Source: an uncultured Pseudomonadota bacterium
Lineage (GTDB): Bacteria; Myxococcota; UBA796
NCBI GenBank assembly: GCA_913040875.1
Contig: CAJWHX010000033.1
Location: 1-15,325 of the forward strand
Reading direction: 5' to 3'
DNA length: 15,325 bases
The notes under the pieces are model-generated. The model was not told the DNA's origin and did not search any database. It was given only the letters and a program-made list of their open reading frames with translations. How positions within the stretch are numbered: position 1 is the first letter of the stretch; the number at the start of each line of letters is the position of its first letter. Made by a program: the position numbers and the translations under genes. Positions 1-6,952 of the stretch are shown here, piece after piece.

Positions 1-1904
1 ACGGCCGCTCGCATGGCAACTTCTGTTTTTCCAAAGCCGACATCCCCTACAATGAGTCTATTCATCGGCTTTTCATCGGCTAAATCGGTGAGGACATCAT
101 CGATGGCTTGCTGTTGGTCTGGTGTTTCTTGATAGGGGAAACTCAGTGAAAAGTCATTCAACAGCTGTGGGACATCCGTGTAGGCATGACCCACTTGATT
201 GGCTCTAGACGCCATTTGTTTGATCAATTCCTCTGCCATAGCCCCGACGCTGTGTCGCACCTTTTTAAATCGTTTTGCCCAAGATGGGGATCCCAGTTTA
301 TCCAATTTGGGTGTCGATCCCATTGAGCGATATCGATAAAGAGCTTCAATTTTGTCGACCGGCATGTAAAAAAATACGTTGTTTGCATACTCAATTTGAA
401 TACAATCAATGAGTGTTTCGCGAACATTTCGCTGCATAATTCCGACAAATTGACCGATTCCGTTGTCTCGATGTACAACTATATCGCCAGGTTTAATTTC
501 AGCGATGTTGGATATGATGGCTTCCCTAAGGGTGGTTGGCATCTGTACGGTTTGAGTACTCATTTTGAAAATGTATTCCAAACATAGTACCGCTATTTTT
601 GCATCGGGATCAATGAACCCAGTGTCGATCTTCCCAATACACACACCGATTTCTCCCTCTGTGATAGAAGATAACGAGTCCACAACTTTATGTTCCACAC
701 CATGACTTCTAAGCATGGCGTTCAATCGTTCAACTCGATTGTGTGTTCTAGCAACGAAGGCAATTTTGAATCCTAGTTTAACCCATCGATTGAGTTGTAG
801 GATCAACGGCTCGAGATTGTGTTGTGGTGTTTGATAGGGTGTCGTTGCTTGAAGGGTGAATACTGCGCCACCAATATTATCTTCGGAGATCTGCCAAGCT
901 TGTTGTAGTGATGCTTCTATCTTCTTCTGATCGGTGAACCGAGTCTCTTTATGAATGAGTGGTTGCTGATCAGGATTGAGTAGTCGCCATCTATTTTGAA
1001 TCCGTTCACTCCATTGTTTACATTGGCCTGCACACTCATGAGGATGGTATACAATCAGTGATTTAGAAGTGCGTATATGAAGTGGGGAATGCAAATCAAA
1101 AGCATACGCGAGGTAGTCTTCAGCTCCAGGAAACCAGATGCCATCTTGTAGGTTTCCCGTAATTTGTCTAAAAGTTTCGCGACCTCTCCCATTGCTTCTG
1201 ACAAACTGAATCATCTCTGTTTTCAGCTTGCCCAGACGCTCAGGTTGCAACACCAGCTCTCGAGCAGGAAGGATATCGATCGTTTGCTGAGACTGTCTGT
1301 CTCCATCGACAAATCGATGAATGTGCTCGAGTTCATCATCAAAGAATGAAATGCGAACAGGCTCTGTTTCGCCAATTGGCCAAACATGAATGGTGTCACC
1401 CAATTGCTTGAACATACCGGGGTTGTCAAGTTCTCTACTAGCCAAATACCCCATGTTTTGAAATGTTTCGGAGAGAGATTGAATGTCGTATTCGACCTCG
1501 ATAGTTAATGAGAGGCTGATATTGGCAAAATCTTCCTTGGAAATGCTTTCATGCATCAATCCAAAGATGGATGACACAACCAAACATGGTTCATCACCAT
1601 ACCATTTTTTTAAAGTGAGCAGTCGTCTTTGTTGTACAGACCGTGCGGGGCTTATTCCATCAAGGGAGTCTATATCGTCTGCAGGATAGTACAGTATGTT
1701 TCGATGTTTTGAAACCCAAAAGTGAAGACTGTCCATGAGGACTAGAATGTCTTCCTCGCGAGGAACAACAAGCCACAACTTTGCCGGTAGGTGATTAGAA
1801 ATCAGCGCGTTCAGTAAATATCCAAAAGCATCATACTGGAGGTTGGACCATTTGTTTTCTGTAAGAAATTGATGGGCTGTTTCGATGGTTGGAAGCATTG
1901 GCAT
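1..1904 (-). CDS. mfd: Transcription-repair coupling factor Mfd, N-terminal ~634 residues (cut by window edge)
   Basis: Mfd is a cytoplasmic ATP-driven translocase that displaces RNA polymerase stalled at DNA damage and recruits UvrA for nucleotide excision repair. The minus-strand frame is open from the window edge to an ATG at 1904 (residues MPMLPTIETAHQF...). A UvrB-like N-terminal module is followed by the RNA polymerase interaction domain from about residue 469 (KPGDIVVHRDNGIGQFVG), a linker with a KLGSPSWAKRFKKV-type motif, and the translocase with TPDQQQAI and Walker A GDVGFGKTEVAMRAA (G620 to T627, K626). These positions match E. coli Mfd closely, so the N-terminus is complete. The C-terminal helicase lobe and D7 lie outside the window. 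It starts 53 nt after the stop of the upstream membrane-protein gene, suggesting one transcript. A GGAG lies about 15 nt before the ATG, further than ideal, so the start could be slightly different (in-frame TTGs lie upstream). Confidence 0.96.
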   Translation of the reverse strand, partial: MPMLPTIETAHQFLTENKWSNLQYDAFGYLLNALISNHLPAKLWLVVPREEDILVLMDSLHFWVSKHRNILYYPADDIDSLDGISPARSVQQRRLLTLKKWYGDEPCLVVSSIFGLMHESISKEDFANISLSLTIEVEYDIQSLSETFQNMGYLASRELDNPGMFKQLGDTIHVWPIGETEPVRISFFDDELEHIHRFVDGDRQSQQTIDILPARELVLQPERLGKLKTEMIQFVRSNGRGRETFRQITGNLQDGIWFPGAEDYLAYAFDLHSPLHIRTSKSLIVYHPHECAGQCKQWSERIQNRWRLLNPDQQPLIHKETRFTDQKKIEASLQQAWQISEDNIGGAVFTLQATTPYQTPQHNLEPLILQLNRWVKLGFKIAFVARTHNRVERLNAMLRSHGVEHKVVDSLSSITEGEIGVCIGKIDTGFIDPDAKIAVLCLEYIFKMSTQTVQMPTTLREAIISNIAEIKPGDIVVHRDNGIGQFVGIMQRNVRETLIDCIQIEYANNVFFYMPVDKIEALYRYRSMGSTPKLDKLGSPSWAKRFKKVRHSVGAMAEELIKQMASRANQVGHAYTDVPQLLNDFSLSFPYQETPDQQQAIDDVLTDLADEKPMNRLIVGDVGFGKTEVAMRAA

Positions 1905-1957
1905 GATGATGTTGTAGCGCTCCAAAACCAAGTGTCCATAGGGGACACTTATTCTTT

Positions 1958-2821
1958 CTAGTTTAGTTGTTCAGATTCTTGTTGTTCAGACTCTTGCGCA
2001 GGTTCAGAGTGGTCTTGTTTTTGCTCTGAGTCTTGCTTGGAGCTGTCGTTTTGTGCTTCTTTTACTTCTTGAGCAGCCAACTTTGCGGCTTTACGAGCTT
2101 TGTGCTGTTCAATAAGCAAAATACGTTCATGATAAAGCATGTAAAAGGTCGCACCAATGATCAGAAAGAACCCTTCGTACAACGAATGAAAACCAATCAA
2201 AGCGGGAAGGTTTGAAGAATAGATGAAGTCTACAAATTGCATCCCTTGGCCAAGCAATACAAACGGTAAAATCAACAAGACCAATGACTTTCGTCTAGAT
2301 TTGGTTAGGCGTTTGCTTCTCGTGAGTACATGCTTTTCCTTTTCAAGGGTCGCAACTGAATCGACAAATGCATATTGCATCATAAACATGATTCCTGGAA
2401 CGACGATGAGCATTCCGATTTGAATACTGAGCATGGCAAGTAAATAGGGCATGAAGACGTTTTTATATCGTTTGGCAATGAAGTTGATTGCACTGTTCAG
2501 GGTTAGCTTACTGCTCTTGGCATGAGCACGTGAAAACAATACGACCAACATACCAACAATCGGACCCACAAAAGCTTTGATGGCGATTGCCAATCCCAAA
2601 AATGAAAAGGTTAGTTTGATCAATTGCGAAGGAGGGATCTGCATTTGGAGAATGTTGTCCGTTGGCTGAAATCCATTGAGTGACAATGCTCCACGAAACA
2701 AAAACACATCCAGTGTTCCCAATGCTAGTGTGATGGGAATGAAAATGCCTGCATTGCCGACAATGGCTGAAAAGGCTGAACTCAAATGATGTGGGAGCGA
2801 TTGTTTTCGAATGGTAGACAT
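1958..2821 (-). CDS. Polytopic membrane protein, YciC/DUF975-like, with Gln/Glu-rich tail
   Basis: This is a 287-residue integral membrane protein of unknown function. About five or six hydrophobic segments are visible (roughly residues 18-43, 68-97, 120-150, 180-205 and 215-232). The stretch VVPGIMFMMQYAFVDSV followed by a conserved-looking LTRSKRLTKSRRKS patch resembles the 'PG-I--- Y----- E----AL-RS--L-'pattern of YciC/DUF975-type membrane proteins; this assignment is from memory and tentative. Residues after about 240 form a basic Ala/Lys helix and then a low-complexity Gln/Glu/Ser tail (for example SEQKQDHSEPAQESEQQESE), presumably cytoplasmic and disordered. The stop is 53 nt upstream of mfd on the same strand, so the pair may be co-transcribed, though no functional link to repair is evident. 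The start ATG at 2821 has only a weak GAGAA-type ribosome site. Confidence 0.8.
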   Translation of the reverse strand: MSTIRKQSLPHHLSSAFSAIVGNAGIFIPITLALGTLDVFLFRGALSLNGFQPTDNILQMQIPPSQLIKLTFSFLGLAIAIKAFVGPIVGMLVVLFSRAHAKSSKLTLNSAINFIAKRYKNVFMPYLLAMLSIQIGMLIVVPGIMFMMQYAFVDSVATLEKEKHVLTRSKRLTKSRRKSLVLLILPFVLLGQGMQFVDFIYSSNLPALIGFHSLYEGFFLIIGATFYMLYHERILLIEQHKARKAAKLAAQEVKEAQNDSSKQDSEQKQDHSEPAQESEQQESEQLN

Positions 2822-2943
2822 GTTTTTCTCATTCTCAAAGGGTACAATAAGAGTGTTCGGTAATTGTCGATGCTGTCCAATAAATTATGAGATGATCTTC
2901 AAAACCAGTTACACATCGTGCAGACATCATTTTGAGAGAACCC

Positions 2944-4050
2944 ATGTTGGACAAGAATCAATCAGCTAAAACTGCATCCACCAAATCTCAGTCTACTGAT
3001 GTACAAATTGCTCTGTCAACACAGACGGCATTGGTGAACGATATAGGTTTATCCGATTTGGAAGCGGTTCGCCTTATCTTGTCTGGAAATTCTGTTATCG
3101 ATTGGGATAGGGCAAACTTTCGAAACTTCGAAGAAGTCAATCGATTTTTGAAGGTTCAGCATTTTGATTGGGAGGATCCCATAGACAGAAGTCGTTTGCG
3201 GCTGATCTTTGAGAATGCAGTGTACTTTTTGGAAAATCACTTAAATATGCGTTGTGTTCCAGAAGTAAAAGATGTGGAAGACATCCGGCAACTCTTTTTG
3301 TGGGCATCGGATCTAGATGTTCTCTCAGCCCGTCAAACCGCTTCTTGTGCGGTTTTGAAGTTGATGCATGTTGTGCAACACTTGGATGCTGCTGAACTTC
3401 GTCATCAGGCGCCATTGGCGGAAGAGAGTCTATTGACCCATGCTGAAAGACAGATTTTGAGCGTAAAGGAAGCAATGCTAACTGCTGATTTAGGTGTAGT
3501 AGAGTTTTATGGGTCTCGCAAAACACGCGAGAGTATCATCGCCAAATTATTGGCAAAAAAAGAAGATGTTGCCAGTACAGTCTTTGACAAACTTCGCTTT
3601 CGTATCATCACGAAAACAAAAGAAGACTTGTTGCCACTGGTGGTTTGGCTACATCGTGAAGTATTTGCGTACAACTTTGTGATTCCGGGGCAAAGTCACA
3701 ACAACTTGATGGCTTTTAAAAAGATGATTGAGAGTCATCAGCAGGATTGTCCACCATCTAATGGAATTATAGAAGAAGATGTGCTGGAAAGTCCCAATGA
3801 GTTTTCCAGCAGTACGTATCGAGTGATCAATTTTATTGTCGATGTTCCTGTGCGTATTGATCGTTTTATCGACAGCGATTTTGATGATGGCTTAGGACGC
3901 ATCGTCTTTGTGATGGCGGAGTTTCAAATCGTAGACCAAGAGACTGCTATTACAAATGAGGAAGGGGACAACTCTCATGAGAGGTACAAAGAACGTCAGA
4001 AAATACGTGTTAAACAGCGGCTTCAGTATGGGCAGCACATTCGAGATTAA
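2944..4050 (+). CDS. TIGR04552-like protein with RelA/SpoT-like nucleotidyltransferase motifs
   Basis: This 368-residue protein, probably cytoplasmic, has no signal peptide or membrane segment. I recall similar proteins from myxobacteria and Bdellovibrio as the uncharacterised TIGR04552 family; this is recall, not a search. The sequence shows a polar N-terminus and a helical region (about 35-180). It then has an arrangement like a RelA/SpoT (p)ppGpp synthetase: SRKTRESIIAKL (about 191-202), FDKLRFRIITKTKEDLLPL (214-232, like the D-l-aiRIi-----D-y--l segment), STYRVINFIV (about 291-300, where synthetases have Y-s-H) and AEFQIVDQET (325-334, like E-QIRT). Whether catalytic residues survive is uncertain. 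I prefer ATG 2944 because GAGAG lies 5 nt upstream; an in-frame TTG at 2932 would add four residues. It diverges from the membrane-protein/mfd pair, and its TAA overlaps the stop of the matrixin gene. Confidence 0.75.
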   Translation: MLDKNQSAKTASTKSQSTDVQIALSTQTALVNDIGLSDLEAVRLILSGNSVIDWDRANFRNFEEVNRFLKVQHFDWEDPIDRSRLRLIFENAVYFLENHLNMRCVPEVKDVEDIRQLFLWASDLDVLSARQTASCAVLKLMHVVQHLDAAELRHQAPLAEESLLTHAERQILSVKEAMLTADLGVVEFYGSRKTRESIIAKLLAKKEDVASTVFDKLRFRIITKTKEDLLPLVVWLHREVFAYNFVIPGQSHNNLMAFKKMIESHQQDCPPSNGIIEEDVLESPNEFSSSTYRVINFIVDVPVRIDRFIDSDFDDGLGRIVFVMAEFQIVDQETAITNEEGDNSHERYKERQKIRVKQRLQYGQHIRD

Positions 4051-4889
4051 CCATTTCTTCGAAGGGGTATAAGCAGCAGTCCCATCATCCATAAAATACT
4101 TGAACTCAAAGGCAATGATGTGGATAGCGCAGAGCATCCAGCCTTTTCGAGACTAACTGGGCCCATATTGCCACCGCCCCCATCTGCAGAGGGAACGATT
4201 GCATTATCGACACCACTACCTCCACCAGAGGATCCATTGTCATTGCCGTTTTCTTCCGCTGAGTTTGTGCCATCAATTGAATCCTCCTCTTCCTGAAAAG
4301 GATAAAGGGAGACAAAGCCTTGAATATCGTCTTCATGAACATCTCGTTTGGAGAGTTCACCAACCGATGTGGTACTAGACATACTGGCATGGGCTTCATC
4401 GGAGTGTTCCAATCCCAATGCGTGGCCAAATTCATGGGTCATCGTATTGTGCAAATCATGTTTGTTGGGATCACCTTGTGTAGACCAATACACATCGTCT
4501 GCATTGATTTCTATATCAAAGTGTACAATTTCATTGTTGGAGTTACTCCAGACATGTGTCACCGCCAAGAGGGAAGGATCTTGATTCCAGGTTGTGTCAA
4601 AAGACACCAGATGTACATCATCACTCAGGTCTGCGCCCATCTTTTTACTGGTGCCATCATACTGAAACTCTGTGTTCGCTCCATGCAAATCACCACTCCA
4701 CTCTAGAGCGGCATCTTTGATGGCTTGTACAACCTCTTCTTCACTTAGGTTTGGAGCATCATCAACATTAATCTCGAATCCAATCGATTTTTTATTCCAC
4801 GTGACGATTTGTCCGTTGACAATACGTGGTTCCCAAGCAGTAGCAGTTTGAGTCAAAAGAGATACAGTCAATGTGGCAGAAAAGAACAT
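4047..4889 (-). CDS. Secreted matrixin (M10-type) zinc metalloprotease with MYXO-CTERM-like C-terminal tail
   Basis: Predicted exported zinc endopeptidase of 280 residues from ATG 4889 (an in-frame TTG at 4901 would add METI and has no better ribosome site). The signal peptide is MFFSATLTVSLLTQTATA with likely cleavage after ATA; it has no Lys/Arg in the n-region. The catalytic domain carries the full matrixin signature HEFGHALGLEH (H152, E153, H156, H162) and a Met-turn at M170, and ends DDIQGFVSLYP as in M10 enzymes. There is no cysteine-switch propeptide. Residues 200-245 are an acidic then Gly/Ser-rich linker, followed by GCS (251-253), a hydrophobic helix and RRNG at the end. Cys252 is the only cysteine in the protein, consistent with a dedicated role in anchoring or processing. 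Substrates are unknown. Its gene ends on the same TTAA as the convergent neighbour. Confidence 0.93.
   Translation of the reverse strand: MFFSATLTVSLLTQTATAWEPRIVNGQIVTWNKKSIGFEINVDDAPNLSEEEVVQAIKDAALEWSGDLHGANTEFQYDGTSKKMGADLSDDVHLVSFDTTWNQDPSLLAVTHVWSNSNNEIVHFDIEINADDVYWSTQGDPNKHDLHNTMTHEFGHALGLEHSDEAHASMSSTTSVGELSKRDVHEDDIQGFVSLYPFQEEEDSIDGTNSAEENGNDNGSSGGGSGVDNAIVPSADGGGGNMGPVSLEKAGCSALSTSLPLSSSILWMMGLLLIPLRRNG
4050..4139 (-). other. C-terminal GCS/TM/RR sorting-type tail of the matrixin
   Basis: Codons 251-280 of the matrixin encode GCS, a Ser/Leu-rich hydrophobic helix and a terminal RR. This is the three-part layout of MYXO-CTERM signals (invariant Cys, transmembrane helix, Arg cluster), which are thought to be processed by myxosortase-type intramembrane proteases in Myxococcota. 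The match is by pattern only; no myxosortase gene is in the window. Confidence 0.6.
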
Positions 4890-4967
4890 GATGGTTTCCA
4901 AAATATCTTAAAGGTCTGAATAGATAGTATACACGCAAAAGTCATACTCTGATTATCGGTGGACAAT

Positions 4968-5375
4968 ATGAATTCTCAAAGAAAAGTAGTCGTTGTGGCT
5001 GCAGTATTGACAACTCGTGACATGCAAGCGTTTTTTATAGCCGAGCGTGCGGATGGTTTGGGCTGGGAATTTCCAGGGGGCAAGCTAGAACAAGGTGAGC
5101 AACCGAAGGCCGCTTTGAAAAGAGAGATCGTTGAGGAGTTGGGCTGCGAGATAGAAGTTCAGCAATTGCTAGGTAAATCAGAGGTGCGCGTGGGCAATCG
5201 CATCATTGCTATGGATGCTTATTTGGCCTTTTGTGATCCCATCACGGTTGTTTTAAAAGAGCATTTGGCAGGAAAGTGGATCACGATCGATCAAGTGTAC
5301 GACTTCAATTGGGCACCTGCAGATGTGCCATTGCTAGAAGGCGTCATACGGTACTTTGAAACTGCCTCTCTGTAG
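4968..5375 (+). CDS. MutT-type Nudix hydrolase
   Basis: A 135-residue cytoplasmic Nudix hydrolase, probably a (deoxy)nucleoside triphosphate pyrophosphohydrolase that sanitises the nucleotide pool (MutT or NudG-like). A complete Nudix box, G-x5-E-x7-RE-x2-EE-x-G, runs from G38 to C60: E44, R52-E53 and E56-E57 are the expected Mg2+-binding and catalytic residues. It is preceded by WEFPGGKLEQGE, typical of MutT relatives. The length fits the small single-domain MutT group. The exact substrate (8-oxo-dGTP, CTP or another) cannot be read from the sequence. ATG 4968 is chosen because GGTGG sits 5 nt upstream; a GTG at 4959 is in frame but has no ribosome site. It diverges from the matrixin gene with a 78-nt gap and lies 62 nt before the asparaginase gene on the same strand. 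Confidence 0.93.
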   Translation: MNSQRKVVVVAAVLTTRDMQAFFIAERADGLGWEFPGGKLEQGEQPKAALKREIVEELGCEIEVQQLLGKSEVRVGNRIIAMDAYLAFCDPITVVLKEHLAGKWITIDQVYDFNWAPADVPLLEGVIRYFETASL

Positions 5376-5437
5376 AGGAAGTCACCTGATGTGCGCGCAA
5401 AATGATCAGATACAAGATAAGATAAACAAGGGGTAGT

Positions 5438-6871
5438 ATGGACTCTGACACGATGATCAGTCATGTATTGATTTTGTACACTGGTGGAACGATTGGGATG
5501 CGAATTACCGAACGTGGGTATGCACCAGCCATGGGTTTTTTACAGCAACAGCTTCGTTCAATGCCTCAGTTTCACGATCCAACTCAACCTGATTTGACAA
5601 CACCACCCTCTCGATTGGGACGGCGTATACGGTATCAAATCAAAGAATATGATCCGTTGCTAGACTCTGTGAACATGGAGTATGAGGATTGGACACAGAT
5701 AGCTCAAGATATCGCGAAGTCGTACGATGAGTTTGATGCCTTCATTGTTCTTCACGGTACCGACACCATGGCGTATGCAACGTCAGCGCTGTCTTTTATG
5801 CTGGTCAATTTAGCCAAACCCGTCATTGTCACTGGTTCTCAGCTGCCACTTGGAGAAGTGCGGAATGATGCGGTGGAAAATATGCTGGGTGCTCTTGCAC
5901 TTGCGGGTTCCTACAGTATTCCAGAAGTGTGTTTATTCTTCCGGAGTAAGCTGTTTCGTGGCAATCGTGTACGGAAAGTCGATGCTTCGGCTTTTGATGC
6001 CTTTGACAGCGGGAATTTTTCGCCACTGGCTTATGTTGGTGTTGATATATCGATTCAATGGAGTTTGATTCGACTGGCGGCAAAAAATCCGTTGAGAGTG
6101 GCTCCAATTACAGAGAAGAACGTTGCAGCCCTTCGTTTGTTTCCAGGCATGCCCGCAGCCCTGCTTGAAAATGTACTAAAAGATCCAATTCGAGGGGTTG
6201 TCTTGGAAACCTTTGGGTCTGGAAATGCGCCCGATAACAGACCTGAGTTGTTGGAAGTATTGCGGGCGGCCAACGAACGTGGTGTGGTCATAGTCAATTG
6301 TACTCAGTGTATGCGTGGACGAGTCAAATCTCATTATGCATCTGGTCAATCTTTGTCAGAAGTGGGTGTAATCAGCGGTCATGATCTCACACCGGAAGCC
6401 GCCTTGATGAAATTGGCATATCTATTGAGCTATGATGATCTGAGCATCGCCGATATCAAACGGTTGATGCAGACGAGTATTCGCGGTGAACTAACAGAGG
6501 AAGAACAGCCTTTAACGTCTCTTAGAGAACGGGCATTCATTTCAAGTGTCGCTCAAATTTTGGCTTCTTCACGTAATATTGAAGATGTAGAAGCGGCTCT
6601 TTATCCTGTATTGATGTGTGCAGCGGTCGCCAATGATGATGTAGAAGCCCTGATTCGGATGGTTGAGGGGGGAGCCGATGTCAATGCCAAAGATTATGAG
6701 GGTAGAACACCACTCCATGTGGCTGCGATCAATGATGCTATTCTCTCTGCAAAATACTTGCTCACTCATGGGGCAGATCCTAGTATTATGGATCATCAGC
6801 ATCGAACCGCTATTGATGAAGCACTTCGTATGGAGAGTCATCAAATGCTTGCGATGCTGAGAGAACACTGA
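5438..6871 (+). CDS. ansA: Type I L-asparaginase fused to C-terminal ankyrin repeats
   Basis: Hydrolyses L-asparagine to aspartate and ammonia, probably in the cytoplasm because there is no signal peptide. Residues 8 to about 350 are the asparaginase domain: YTGGTIGM with nucleophilic Thr15, HGTDTMAYATSALSF with Thr108 and Asp109 of the second catalytic triad, VTGSQLPLGEVRNDAVEN, and Lys171 in FFRSKLFRGNR. The order and spacing follow E. coli AnsA (type I, about 338 residues). Residues about 387-477 add two to three ankyrin repeats (for example ADVNAKDYEGRTPLHVAA and ADPSIMDHQHRTAIDEA), making the protein about 140 residues longer than AnsA. The same domain order occurs in mammalian ASPG and in some bacterial homologues. 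The start ATG 5438 has AAGGGG 4 nt upstream, the strongest ribosome site in the window. The function of the ankyrin part (oligomerisation, partner or allosteric role) is unknown. Confidence 0.94.
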   Translation: MDSDTMISHVLILYTGGTIGMRITERGYAPAMGFLQQQLRSMPQFHDPTQPDLTTPPSRLGRRIRYQIKEYDPLLDSVNMEYEDWTQIAQDIAKSYDEFDAFIVLHGTDTMAYATSALSFMLVNLAKPVIVTGSQLPLGEVRNDAVENMLGALALAGSYSIPEVCLFFRSKLFRGNRVRKVDASAFDAFDSGNFSPLAYVGVDISIQWSLIRLAAKNPLRVAPITEKNVAALRLFPGMPAALLENVLKDPIRGVVLETFGSGNAPDNRPELLEVLRAANERGVVIVNCTQCMRGRVKSHYASGQSLSEVGVISGHDLTPEAALMKLAYLLSYDDLSIADIKRLMQTSIRGELTEEEQPLTSLRERAFISSVAQILASSRNIEDVEAALYPVLMCAAVANDDVEALIRMVEGGADVNAKDYEGRTPLHVAAINDAILSAKYLLTHGADPSIMDHQHRTAIDEALRMESHQMLAMLREH

Positions 6872-6952
6872 CAATTCTGTAGAAGTGGTCGATTCAAAGA
6901 TGATGGATGTGTTACAATTCATCATAAATGAATATTAAATGTTGGAGATGAG

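Noticed and set aside
3137..3526. 129-codon minus-strand frame
   Set aside because: It lies wholly inside the TIGR04552-like gene, whose plus-strand frame has recognisable motifs.
4320..4706. 128-codon plus-strand frame with many Cys and His
   Set aside because: It is a shadow of the matrixin gene; the minus-strand frame carries the complete catalytic signature.
5360..5373. CCTCT-CTGT-AGAGG hairpin at the Nudix gene stop
   Set aside because: The 5-bp stem has no following T tract, so it is not a credible terminator.
6917..6933. Inverted repeat ATTCAT-CATAA-ATGAAT upstream of the surface-protein gene
   Set aside because: Six-bp AT-rich arms are expected by chance at this composition and no promoter boxes frame it convincingly.
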